A DNA stretch of 24,560 nucleotides from a virus. The DNA is taken from the IMG/VR virus record IMGVR_UViG_3300030085_001951, positions 475 through 25,034 of that record. The stretch is one strand, 5' to 3'. The notes under the pieces were generated by a model. It was not told the DNA's origin and did no database searches. It saw only the letters and a program-made list of their open reading frames with translations. Each line of letters opens with the position of its first letter. Position 1 is the stretch's first letter. Of the stretch, positions 11,392 to 20,277 are shown one piece after another. The position numbers and the translations under genes are program-made.

Positions 11392-13811
11392 GACACGTTC
11401 AGCAGCGAGGTGACCGTAATACGGGTCGAGCTTTCTACATAGTAGGCAAGAACATCAACTGCACTAGCCGTTGTCGTCAAAGTCGGCGCCGTTCCACCAG
11501 CAAACTTGTACGCCGAGTTGTAAGCCAGTGTCCTAGACCCTGTGCCATCCTGCGTGACCACAATCACACCAGATTGACCAGCAGTCACGTTTGTTGGAGC
11601 GCCTAATGTCCGGTTGCCTGCAAGCGTCACCGCGAAATTGTTGCCAAGACTCAGGTCAACAGCAATCGTTCCCGCATCCTGCAAGTCAACAGGCGTTCCA
11701 CGCTGTGCTTTCGTAAAGCTCTGAGCAACAGCAAGACCAGCAACAGTGGTTGTTGCATCAGGCAGCGTAACCGTTACGTCAGCAGTCGGGTTACAAGTCA
11801 ACGTCAGCTCGTAATCATCAGCCGACGTGCCCTCCATCACGATGTTGGCGTTAAACGTCGCAACACCCGCAAACGTTGAAGTGCTGTCGAACGTCGCAAC
11901 ACCCGTAACGTCCAGCGTTCCAGGGACATCAACATTGCTGGTGAACTCAACGTCAGTGCCGTTAGAAGCGGTCTGCAGCAACTGACGAGCACTGCCGTTT
12001 GCAAGCTTGCTGACTGCAATTTCTGCAGATGCACTGATGTCACCATCCACAATGGTGGTGTTAGCGATCATCGCGCTGGTGACTGTCCCCGTATCACCTG
12101 TCGTTACGACATTGCCACTGACATCTGGGAACGTAATTGTGCGATCAGCAGTCGGATTAGTAACTGTGATTGTGGTTTCGCTGCCGTCATCAGAAGACCC
12201 TTCAAACGCCAGCACAGCGTTTTGCCCAAGCAGCACCGTCCCAGTAAACGTTGGGCTAGCAGCGCCGATCTTTTCAGAATCAAGTTCTTGCAGTGCAGCC
12301 TGAACATCAGTCGCCGCAATGTTTCCTGTAGAGACAACAGAGATGTTTGCTGCGGTCTGACCAGCAATAGCGTTTGAAACGTCAATCAACTGAAATGTGT
12401 TTCCGCTACCAAGCGAAATCAACATGTCAGGTGGTGCCAAAGACACAGCGGGGGCATTTCCTGAACCTGTGCCCGAGTCGCTGACGACGACGTAATAATT
12501 TAAATTTCCCGGCGCAGGATTCGGGAGGGCACCTCCTGCTGTAAAACCAGCTGCAGAACCGGCAGTCGTGACTGTGCCTACAAGATTGGTGTTGGCGTTA
12601 TACGTTCCAGCGTTTACAAGGTTGCCACTGATAACGGTAATAGGCAGGAACGATTGACCTGTAAAGATATAAAGGTCTTCATTCTTCTCATCGAAGAAGA
12701 ACTGGCCTTTAAAGTCGCCAGCAGGGAAGGTGACAACGTTATCAGTAGCACCTGCACCACCAAATTTAGTGACAGATTGATCGGCAAGTTTCGCTGCCGT
12801 CACAGCATCTGTGCCAATCCGATCTGTCGGAATTGTTCCGCTGGAAATCTTCGATGCCGGAAGATTGGGAATATCAGATTCAGCAAGAGTTGTTCCACTT
12901 GAAATATGACCTTGACCGTCAACCGTGACTTTCGTGAAGGTGCCAGCAGTCGCTGTATTCGTGTGATTTAGGTTGCCGCTTGCGTCAACTTCTAGCCCCG
13001 TACCAGGAATCACCGCACCTTTTGCAGTGCTGGTCGCAGCAGGCAAGTCGCTTGCAGAAAGCACGCGACCACCAGTAATCAAGCCTTTGGCGTTGTAAGT
13101 AACGACATGGTGCGTCGTACTTGCAGTGACATCGTTATCAACTTCAACAGTGTCGCCATCCATGCGGAGGCCTTCACCATTGACGATTACAGCGCCTTTA
13201 GCGCTAGTGGTCGCTTTGGGCAGGTCACTGCCGTCAATTGTCCTAAATGCAATTGCTCCAGCCGCGCCCGTAGGGCCAGCCATGAACTGATTCGCTGCAG
13301 ACGTGTTATTAATCACGGCAGCGACTGTGGCCGCCCCGCTGGTCGTGGTGACCGTAATGTCGACAATGCCAGCTGTGCTGCCTAAAACACTGCTGATTGA
13401 CGCAGAAGCCTTAAGGCTTAACCAAGACGATCCGTCCCAGCAATAAAGGGAGTTGTCGTCTGTATCAACAGCCAGCTGACCTGTAAACGCTCCGGATGTA
13501 GGCAGCGTCGTGACTAAATCAACAGTTGATTCGTCGGCAAGCTTGGCTGCCGTTACACCGTCGTTGGCGATCTTGGCAGTTGTGATCGCTGAATCGGCAA
13601 CGGCTGCTGTTGCAATATCGCCCGCACCAAAAAGGATCTTCGCGCCAGGGATCGTGTCGTCGCTGATCAGAGTGACGCCATTGGCGACTAGATCACCAAC
13701 CGTCAGTTTCTTGGTCTCACTGGCGCTGCTATCGACAACAGCAACCAAATCGGCAGTCGCCAAGGCGGAGCCAGCAAGCGCATTAAGCTCGCTAATTTTG
13801 AGGTCGGCCAT
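11388..13811 (-). CDS. Tail fibre protein, 807 aa
   Basis: The N-terminus MADLKISELNALAGSALATA is the start I recall for many cyanophage fibre proteins. The body is repetitive and beta-rich with recurring A-K-L-A-D and A-K-I-A elements (TAAKLADESTVDL, TAAKLADQSVTK, GAVIVNGEGL, GAVIPGTGL), typical of trimeric shaft repeats. A C-terminal domain of about 110 residues (AQRGTPVDLQDAGTIAVDL, LAGNRTLGAPTNVTAGQSG, ending LLNVS) is a common marine phage fibre end. A collagen-like G-x-y stretch is limited to one short segment. It has a decent Shine-Dalgarno (GGAG, 12 nt before the ATG) in the 17-nt gap after the tail-tube gene, so its translation may be independently strong. It overlaps the adhesin start by 4 nt and probably forms the fibre carrying it. 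Confidence 0.87.
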   Translation of the reverse strand: MADLKISELNALAGSALATADLVAVVDSSASETKKLTVGDLVANGVTLISDDTIPGAKILFGAGDIATAAVADSAITTAKIANDGVTAAKLADESTVDLVTTLPTSGAFTGQLAVDTDDNSLYCWDGSSWLSLKASASISSVLGSTAGIVDITVTTTSGAATVAAVINNTSAANQFMAGPTGAAGAIAFRTIDGSDLPKATTSAKGAVIVNGEGLRMDGDTVEVDNDVTASTTHHVVTYNAKGLITGGRVLSASDLPAATSTAKGAVIPGTGLEVDASGNLNHTNTATAGTFTKVTVDGQGHISSGTTLAESDIPNLPASKISSGTIPTDRIGTDAVTAAKLADQSVTKFGGAGATDNVVTFPAGDFKGQFFFDEKNEDLYIFTGQSFLPITVISGNLVNAGTYNANTNLVGTVTTAGSAAGFTAGGALPNPAPGNLNYYVVVSDSGTGSGNAPAVSLAPPDMLISLGSGNTFQLIDVSNAIAGQTAANISVVSTGNIAATDVQAALQELDSEKIGAASPTFTGTVLLGQNAVLAFEGSSDDGSETTITVTNPTADRTITFPDVSGNVVTTGDTGTVTSAMIANTTIVDGDISASAEIAVSKLANGSARQLLQTASNGTDVEFTSNVDVPGTLDVTGVATFDSTSTFAGVATFNANIVMEGTSADDYELTLTCNPTADVTVTLPDATTTVAGLAVAQSFTKAQRGTPVDLQDAGTIAVDLSLGNNFAVTLAGNRTLGAPTNVTAGQSGVIVVTQDGTGSRTLAYNSAYKFAGGTAPTLTTTASAVDVLAYYVESSTRITVTSLLNVS

Positions 13812-13828
13812 GGGCGACTAGCTCCGGG

Positions 13829-14698
13829 TTAAACGTCCTGCTGTAACAGCAGTTTAGCTGCACTGTCTTGATCCAAGCGTATGTCACCAGAGTCCTCTTG
13901 CAAGAGAGCATCTCCGGTATCTATCAAAGCTTTTATTTGAATTGGGCCTGTAGTTATAAAGTCTGCGGTGATCTGCACCAATGAATTTGGATTGAACTGA
14001 ACCGCGCAAGCGGTCAAGACACCTGTCACTTCATACCAAAGCTGGTCATCGTCTGCACCAGCGTGACCGGCTGGGTTGTACGCAAAAGTCTTCAAATAAA
14101 ACTTTGCCGCAAAAGAGCTACCAACTTTTGTTCGCAATGCCAGCTCTAGCAGGTAATGCGGCAGTTCCTTGACTGTATCCCCTGTGTACTCCCACTCACA
14201 AGACAGCCTGCCCGAACCGGACATAACTGTGCTTATCTGACTACGGAACTCATCAGAAAGCGTTGTGGTGTCTACTGTTTCGCGAGTAGTGTTTAGCTCA
14301 TAGCTCTGCACTCTCCCCAGAACGCGATACGCAGCGTTTTCAACAGCAACCTTGATTGGGATCGCACTTGCTGGTGATGCAAGGACCACAGCGTTTGCCG
14401 AGTCGCCACTCATTGCATGAGCGAAAGTGTTGAAAAGCCTGACACCATCTAACTCGTCAACATGAATAAACTTCTTAATGCTTGTACTTGTATGCCCATT
14501 TACGAAGCTTAAAGCTGCATTATTTGTGCTTGTAATTTCAATTTGATCCCCAGTGAGAAGCTGACCGTGCTCAAAGTCAAAGCTAAAACGTTTTGCAGTT
14601 GCGTTTACATCTGCAGGGTCAACTGTAGAGGTCAACTCACCTCCATCAAACTGACGTTTTAATTCGACCTCCCCAAAAGTCCCTAGATATACAGTCAT
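13829..14698 (-). CDS. Tail-tube-family protein, long paralogue (289 aa)
   Basis: Residues 128-170 (VLGRVQSYELNTTRETVDTT and the TLSDEFRSQ that follows) carry the T-T-x-L-x-D/E-x-(F/V)-R signature of siphovirus tail-tube proteins. They align without gaps to residues 20-63 of the preceding gene's product. This copy has an N-terminal extension of about 120 residues and a C-terminal tail LLQEDSGDIRLDQDSAAKLL, a repeated acidic/Leu pattern I have seen at the ends of phage structural proteins. The start shares a base with the previous stop (TAATG). It may be a second tube protein, a distal tail ring or a fibre adaptor, since it lies between the tip genes and the fibre rather than before the tape measure. 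Confidence 0.82.
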   Translation of the reverse strand: MTVYLGTFGEVELKRQFDGGELTSTVDPADVNATAKRFSFDFEHGQLLTGDQIEITSTNNAALSFVNGHTSTSIKKFIHVDELDGVRLFNTFAHAMSGDSANAVVLASPASAIPIKVAVENAAYRVLGRVQSYELNTTRETVDTTTLSDEFRSQISTVMSGSGRLSCEWEYTGDTVKELPHYLLELALRTKVGSSFAAKFYLKTFAYNPAGHAGADDDQLWYEVTGVLTACAVQFNPNSLVQITADFITTGPIQIKALIDTGDALLQEDSGDIRLDQDSAAKLLLQQDV

Positions 14699-15129
14699 TA
14701 GATTGATACCGTAGAAAGCTCTCCAGTTGCCTGGAATGAAATTTCAGCTCTAACAATTTCACCTGTAGCTGCTCCAATAGAAGCGCTAGTAATGTAAGCA
14801 TTCATCTTGATATCATTTTCATCTGATCCGTCCTTCCAGCGAAACGTCAAATCGACAGTGTCGCTAGCGCTAACTCCATCACCTCCTGTTTTATAAAGCT
14901 TATTCAAAAGGCTTGTAGTGTTGATCGAGTTACTGCTGTTCTTGTAGTACAACAACGTAGCAGTGCCTGTATATCCAACAATGCCAGGGGTGTAGTGGCG
15001 GACGCTTTCCCCAAGGGTCGTAGTTTCTAGTACGTCCAGGCTTGAAGACACCTGAAAACTGACGACCTTGGCAATTGTGTTATTGCCATGTCGCATAATG
15101 CCATCTCTGCCGGTGTAGACCTTTGCCAT
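14698..15129 (-). CDS. Tail-tube-family protein, short paralogue (143 aa)
   Basis: GRDGIMRHGNNTIAKVVSF, LETTTLGESVRHYTPGIVGY and TGTATLLYYKN match the core of small phage tail-tube proteins (TP901-1/phage tail type): an N-terminal strand pair, the TTTLGES loop, then the beta barrel. The C-terminus EIVRAEISFQATGELSTVSI closes the barrel. Joined by one-base overlaps (TAATG) to genes on both sides. Polymerisation as the tube is the standard role of the family; in this position, a distal or hub ring is also plausible. Confidence 0.83.
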   Translation of the reverse strand: MAKVYTGRDGIMRHGNNTIAKVVSFQVSSSLDVLETTTLGESVRHYTPGIVGYTGTATLLYYKNSSNSINTTSLLNKLYKTGGDGVSASDTVDLTFRWKDGSDENDIKMNAYITSASIGAATGEIVRAEISFQATGELSTVSI

Positions 15130-15533
15130 TAGACCTGCAGTACACCAATCAAATTCACTGTAACAGTGCTAATCCCAGGGCGCACCTGAACTAGCTGCGG
15201 AGACTTTTCATACCGAAAGCTGTTTCCATGCGCCCCGGCCCCCAAAGCGTCCTCGTTTCCTTCCCAGCCTTTCTTGCCACTACTCATGTCGATTGACAAT
15301 GTCCCAAACGTGCCTTGCACTGAGTCGTAGTGATCCAGGATCTGCTCAGCCTGAGCGTCCGTGATGTTCGCGAACGTCAAAGACACTTTTAGATTGGTAC
15401 GACGGCTGCCGTACAGCACTCGATGCTCAACGCCGTTTTGCGTCTTATAGGTTTTTACGGGGAAATCGCCAGGTTCAAAAGTCCGAGCGGTTGGTTCTAT
15501 TGTGGGGAATTTCGCGAATGGAGCTGTGGTCAT
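15129..15533 (-). CDS. Minor tail protein, 134 aa
   Basis: The N-terminus PFAKFPTIEPTARTFEPGDF and the middle LTFANITDAQAEQILDHYDS are patterns I recall for a small minor tail protein in cyanophages that follows the tip gene. No membrane or catalytic motifs. The start overlaps the stop of the J-like gene as ATGA, and the stop shares a base with the next start. It probably sits at the tail tip or connects the tip to the tube-like proteins, an inference from its position only. Confidence 0.78.
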   Translation of the reverse strand: MTTAPFAKFPTIEPTARTFEPGDFPVKTYKTQNGVEHRVLYGSRRTNLKVSLTFANITDAQAEQILDHYDSVQGTFGTLSIDMSSGKKGWEGNEDALGAGAHGNSFRYEKSPQLVQVRPGISTVTVNLIGVLQV

Positions 15534-18500
15534 TGGATGTCCTCCACTTTCACAGAATCTGGGTCTTTGATGAATTTAGCAAGCTTGCTATGCCTGTCAT
15601 CGTTGCATTGGTGCTCGGATGCCAAGATGTCTACTGTTCCTTCTTCTGAAAATGTCAGCTGCTCTACGACGTATACATGAGCACTGGTCTCTTTTTTATT
15701 GATACTAAATACAGAATCGTGGAACTTCGTGTCAGAGACCTTGCCATCAGTTATTTGCATGTCTCCACCTTCTATGTCATCTGAGCTTGTTTTGTAGAAA
15801 GTGACGTTATAAGTGCCGTCGGCAATAGGCTCGACACTTGTGACGACGCCTGTTGAGCTAACTACACCGTTTTGGGCGCTCGTGTATGGCGAAGACTCAG
15901 TAATTACCTTGATGTATGAACCTGCTTTTAGGTTCAAGCCTTCAACCGTCGTAGAGAAGCTGATTGTATGAGTGACGAACTTTCGGAGGCCTAAAAAATA
16001 TTTTGCAACCTTGAGAGCGTGATCTCTTGAAGTGCAGAACTGCGTCAGGTCAAACTGCTCTTCAGGTAATTCAGACTTTTGACTGCCATCTACTTTCACT
16101 TTCATCACCCTTTCTTCGGGCAGCTTGTTTCGAGACTCGAAGCGGTAGCGAACAGTTGCAGAAAAGTCTCTGCGCTCTTCGCTCCTAAGGTATTCCACCT
16201 TGTAGCTGTCTTCCAGAATGTTGCCTGCCGTGAACAACTGATCAATAGGCACCGGACCGTCATTGATGTTTCCACTTTTCTTGTGCGCGGGAATAGCTGG
16301 CAGCAATGAAAACTTGCCGTCTGACATCACAAAATTGCACAAGAAGAATGGCGCAACATCCATGATGTATTGACGTAAGTTAGTGCGTTCTGCGATAACT
16401 CCATTAAAGAACAACTCCTGTTTATGAATGAACCTTGAAGTGTCTTTAAAGTCTTCCACGTTCAACAAAAATGCATCGACTGGGCTCATGCCAGTCAGAT
16501 TGCCGGCCCCGCCTTGCTTGTCTGTCAACAGGTAGAACGCAAGATCTGTAAAGAGATGACTCGGTCCGTAAGTTTCCTTGAAGAAAGTGTCACCTGACTC
16601 GTCATATGGATTGTTGTTGTCTGAACTGACATCAGGATGCAGGCGCCTAACAGGAATGCCTTGGCCCAGCCAAACACGCAATGAATCCAAGCTTGTGAAA
16701 TTACGGCTTGCCTTTAGTGACAATCCACAAATCGTAAGACCGTTGTACTCCGGCACTTTGCTGTTTTCAAGTATCTCGTTGACGTACACCACCTTGTGCT
16801 CAGGTTCATTGTCATTTGACTTTTGAACCAAGCCCCGATAGAAACTTATGTCCGCATACTGACTGTCCCTTTCAAATTCAGTTTCGCCGGTAAATGTTCC
16901 GGTCCCAGGGACTACGCCGACATCATTAATTCTGTACTGAAAGCCCACTCTGTCGTACGTCCAGTAAAAAGGATTATTGGAAGCGTTGATTGTTTCAAGG
17001 TGCTCGAAGGTGTCACCTTTGTCCCAAGCAGCGTTTGTGTAGCCGTCATCGACAATTTCAATTGGTCCGTTTAACTCCCATTTTTTGGTGAGGCCAGTGA
17101 AGTGACCGCTTGGCAATTGCACGACTTTTGCGTTAAGGCGGAACCTAATCTTCTTGTTGCCCTCTTGAATTGCTTTTGTAGCGCTTTTAGTTTTGCCAAG
17201 CGGTTCGCTCTCTGCGTCACCAAAAACTTCGTAGTAGTAACCACCAGAACGGCCTTCAGGCACACTTGTGGTTTCAATATCGGTGACCCTGAAATACCAA
17301 CCTGACCAGCGAATTAAAGAACCAGAGGGGTGATTGCCCCTAAATTTGTTCTCACTTCCATATGCTGAGTTGCCGTAACCAGGCTCGCCTTCAGCCGCCG
17401 TTGAGCCTTCGCCGCGCCTAACAAAGAAAATGTCTCCTTTGCCCCAGCGAGGAGAGCTGCCGGTGACGGCATAGCCAGCCAAAGCCCACACATGAATTTG
17501 ACCTTGTCCAACTCTTGCGTAATGGTCTGCAACCAGTTCGTTTTTTTGGACAGTCCATCTGATCCTGATCCATCTGTCTCCAAAGACCTCACGAGTCTCT
17601 TTGGACCTTTGCGTTCCGACGCCACCACCATCGTTATCTGGGTTGCCAAAAATTTCCCACATAAATGTGCCTTGACGACCCGGCGGATCAAGGTTGCCAT
17701 TGCTTTCTCCAATTTCTATCGAAATTGCACGCCTAAACACGCCTGCTTTTTCGTCAGGTCTAGGGCTAACATGCTCGACTGCCGAAGGAATGCTTTTAGT
17801 GTCTGAACCGACTACTTTTTTGGGCTTGCGGAGGAACTCCTTGTTTTTTTGAATATCTTTTTTCCTAAGCTCCACGCCAGCGGTTTCAACAATAAATTTG
17901 CCAAGATTTCCTACTTGGGGCTTCCTAACAAGACTTGGGCTGTTCGCATCAGATATCGATGCTGAAAGCAAAATAATTTTTTGATCATCATCGAGATTTG
18001 CTAGCTCAGCGCCTGCGATCGGCACAAACTTGTACTCAAGTTCAGTCTTTTGAGGATGCTTAAACCTAATAAAGTTGTACTGTTCTGCGGGTGAATTACC
18101 CCTGACAGCGAAGAGCAAATCCATGCGGCGGAAACTGAAAGCGTTGTCGCCATTGTCAACACCTGCCTTTCGTACATAAACTTGAAACACAGAAGTTCTT
18201 GTGATATTGCCGGTATAGGTGCCAGCACGCACTTGCACTTCTTCGTCATCAAATTTGTCAAGTTCGTCTGGTGTTGGAGTGCTGTTGAAAGCAGCTAAAC
18301 CTTGAAGTCGCTGAAAAACTTTGCTGCGAATACCCACTTCAGTTACGACTGCTGGCTTATTGTTGCGCACTACGGCCGCAGCGATTCTTGTGATGGGATA
18401 AAAAGTAGGCCTAACTCCTTCTTTGTCGGCTACATACCATTTGCGCAAAGTGTCGCCATCTCTAACGTATGAACGAGCCTCAGGCTGCACGACTTTGTCG

Positions 18501-20011
18501 TCATTGACAAAGCCAATACGAGCATCTTGAGACTCCTTGGTGCTAATGCATCGCAAGGTGATCACTTGTTCTTTATCTTTGTCTGGATCAAACTGTTGAA
18601 GCTTTCTTCTTTGGACGACAAAAAGAACGTTGCCGATGGCAAACTGCTCGCCAACCTGCAATGCATCATCAGCTGCTAACTGCTCTGATTCAACAGTTGA
18701 GTTAATGTCATCGACGGGCTCGCCACCTCTATTGTTTGAGCGTTGATATATATCCTCAGGAACACCTCCCGGCCTTATCGTAAATTCTACGGTGTCGCCA
18801 ACTTCAATTTTATCTCTTTCCGTCAGAGCATCAAAATCCGGCTGCAATACGCTTCCATTTGCCCTTACTAGTTTTGTTAATCCCATGCGTGGGCTGTATT
18901 GACGACCTTCGCCTTCCATATACATTTTTCTAATTTTTACCAAATGACCTTCGTCTTTTACGGAAAAAGGCGCGTCGCTATCATCACGTTTTGCACCAGC
19001 GATCTTCCATCGACGAATTGCGGATGCATGTCGCTGTTGCTGATCGGTTCCATCAATGATCGATACAACTTCCCAGTTCAGCTTGAAGCCGGTTCCATTA
19101 GGCAGTGAACCATAGGTCCCGAAATCTGTGTTGTTTGCCGGGCTGTATGCATGGCAAAAGCTTTTTGAATCCGAACGAACCTGATTTGGACATTCAAATA
19201 CGTCTTGCTCGGTCGCATACTGAAAAGGATCACCTTTGCTGCCGTCGCCAGCTGAGCCATAAAACAAATTATTTCTTGTTAAACGATTGAATCCTGATGC
19301 GGAATCCACAAACCCATTGGTGAGCATGGGCGAGTTGCGCTTCCAGTAAAACGCGAAGAAGTCTTCAAAAAGCGCATCTAATGCGTTGTTGCCAAGGAAA
19401 ATTCCTTCTAAGTCCGGTTCAATGATTCCATCAGGACCAGTCCCATCTGCATGACCGTGCTCTCCAACAACAAACATCAACTTTGCTGACTGCTGTGTTC
19501 CGTGACTAAGCATCCGCGACCAAACAAGCTTTGGTGTCGCAAGCAATCCACCAACCTTTTTGCTTTTGATGTAACGGCCAAAAATAATAGGAATCGGCGA
19601 ACCATAGTCCGCTAGCTCCATCAAGCTGTCAAATCCACGGCTAGGTGTGAAACGATTCGCTGCGTTAGTGCTTCCAAGATCAAGTTGCGTTCGCTTCGAT
19701 GCCTCTGGAGCCTTTGGCTTAGGAGTCAATAAATATGCAGCACCAGTCAGAACAAGACCAATAGCTAACTGAATCAAGAACGGCTCAAAGCCCGTCGCTT
19801 TCACGTCGGGAATATGCGCGTACTCAGCTGGCCTTACCGTCCCACGACGCCTGACCTCAGCGGCAAACTTGCGATATTCCTCTTCACTAAGCCCAATCGT
19901 TGCAATTAACTGCCTTTCATACGGAAGCAGTGGTACGTCGTAAACAGACGGACCGAAGACCACTGAACCTTCTCTGACATTCGATTGACGTACAAGATCC
20001 CCGTCTGCCAT
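15530..20011 (-). CDS. J-like tail tip / host-specificity protein, 1493 aa
   Basis: The position after L-like and K-like genes and the length (lambda J is 1132 aa) identify it. Residues 138-155 (GSPIPIIFGRYIKSKKVGG) are the conserved entry motif of J-type tip proteins. Around residues 1100-1260 lies the tip-core region (SLDSLRVWLGQGIPVRRLHP ... NLRQYIMDVAPFFLCNFVM ... GKFSLLPAIP). A hub-like part follows (RDHALKVAKYFLGLRKFVTH, TTVEGLNLKAGSYIKV). A hydrophobic helix at 75-95 (FEPFLIQLAIGLVLTGAAYL) followed by TPKP resembles the end of lambda gpI, for which no separate gene exists here. The start overlaps the K-like gene by 106 nt; a GTG at residue 17 is an alternative, still overlapping. It determines receptor contact with the fibres encoded downstream. 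Confidence 0.88.
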   Translation of the reverse strand: MADGDLVRQSNVREGSVVFGPSVYDVPLLPYERQLIATIGLSEEEYRKFAAEVRRRGTVRPAEYAHIPDVKATGFEPFLIQLAIGLVLTGAAYLLTPKPKAPEASKRTQLDLGSTNAANRFTPSRGFDSLMELADYGSPIPIIFGRYIKSKKVGGLLATPKLVWSRMLSHGTQQSAKLMFVVGEHGHADGTGPDGIIEPDLEGIFLGNNALDALFEDFFAFYWKRNSPMLTNGFVDSASGFNRLTRNNLFYGSAGDGSKGDPFQYATEQDVFECPNQVRSDSKSFCHAYSPANNTDFGTYGSLPNGTGFKLNWEVVSIIDGTDQQQRHASAIRRWKIAGAKRDDSDAPFSVKDEGHLVKIRKMYMEGEGRQYSPRMGLTKLVRANGSVLQPDFDALTERDKIEVGDTVEFTIRPGGVPEDIYQRSNNRGGEPVDDINSTVESEQLAADDALQVGEQFAIGNVLFVVQRRKLQQFDPDKDKEQVITLRCISTKESQDARIGFVNDDKVVQPEARSYVRDGDTLRKWYVADKEGVRPTFYPITRIAAAVVRNNKPAVVTEVGIRSKVFQRLQGLAAFNSTPTPDELDKFDDEEVQVRAGTYTGNITRTSVFQVYVRKAGVDNGDNAFSFRRMDLLFAVRGNSPAEQYNFIRFKHPQKTELEYKFVPIAGAELANLDDDQKIILLSASISDANSPSLVRKPQVGNLGKFIVETAGVELRKKDIQKNKEFLRKPKKVVGSDTKSIPSAVEHVSPRPDEKAGVFRRAISIEIGESNGNLDPPGRQGTFMWEIFGNPDNDGGGVGTQRSKETREVFGDRWIRIRWTVQKNELVADHYARVGQGQIHVWALAGYAVTGSSPRWGKGDIFFVRRGEGSTAAEGEPGYGNSAYGSENKFRGNHPSGSLIRWSGWYFRVTDIETTSVPEGRSGGYYYEVFGDAESEPLGKTKSATKAIQEGNKKIRFRLNAKVVQLPSGHFTGLTKKWELNGPIEIVDDGYTNAAWDKGDTFEHLETINASNNPFYWTYDRVGFQYRINDVGVVPGTGTFTGETEFERDSQYADISFYRGLVQKSNDNEPEHKVVYVNEILENSKVPEYNGLTICGLSLKASRNFTSLDSLRVWLGQGIPVRRLHPDVSSDNNNPYDESGDTFFKETYGPSHLFTDLAFYLLTDKQGGAGNLTGMSPVDAFLLNVEDFKDTSRFIHKQELFFNGVIAERTNLRQYIMDVAPFFLCNFVMSDGKFSLLPAIPAHKKSGNINDGPVPIDQLFTAGNILEDSYKVEYLRSEERRDFSATVRYRFESRNKLPEERVMKVKVDGSQKSELPEEQFDLTQFCTSRDHALKVAKYFLGLRKFVTHTISFSTTVEGLNLKAGSYIKVITESSPYTSAQNGVVSSTGVVTSVEPIADGTYNVTFYKTSSDDIEGGDMQITDGKVSDTKFHDSVFSINKKETSAHVYVVEQLTFSEEGTVDILASEHQCNDDRHSKLAKFIKDPDSVKVEDIQ

Positions 20012-20277
20012 GTGACTGCGAATGCCCAGGATTGCTGCGGTAGCAGCAGAATGTCTCCATCATACTCAGGCTTTTTGACGCGAAAACCCCAACTCATTAG
20101 GTCACGACAAACTTGCCACTTGCTCGCTTCATACCACGACTGCTTAAAAGGTGGCGCTTCGATGCCCATTCGCCCTAGGGCCTGATAACACAAGTGAATG
20201 CAATCGATATAACCGTCGCTGCCATCAGCCCCAAGCCGATACGGCATTCCGATTAGATCACTGCAATCGGACGCCAT
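19906..20277 (-). CDS. NlpC/P60-like tail assembly protein (K-like)
   Basis: 123 aa. Residues 8-30 (LIGMPYRLGADGSDGYIDCI) fit the NlpC/P60 opening G-x-P-Y-x-x-G-x(n)-G-x-D-C, with Cys26 as nucleophile. GDILLL at 74-79 is the second conserved block. The expected catalytic H-V-G block is replaced by WAFAVTWQTGILYVNR (84-99), so the canonical His is absent. Cyanophage relatives that I recall share this substitution. In lambda, K carries a Mov34-type plus an NlpC/P60 domain; here only the latter is present. It overlaps the L-like gene by 20 nt and the J-like gene by 106 nt. It may have lost peptidase activity and serve in tip assembly, or use another residue. Confidence 0.8.
   Translation of the reverse strand: MASDCSDLIGMPYRLGADGSDGYIDCIHLCYQALGRMGIEAPPFKQSWYEASKWQVCRDLMSWGFRVKKPEYDGDILLLPQQSWAFAVTWQTGILYVNRMSEKVQWSSVRLFTTYHCFRMKGS

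Noticed and set aside
12007-13821. Plus-strand open frames across the 807-aa fibre gene
   Set aside because: Low-complexity Val/Ser/Ala/Thr translations mirror the Ala/Thr/Val-rich fibre repeats on the other strand.
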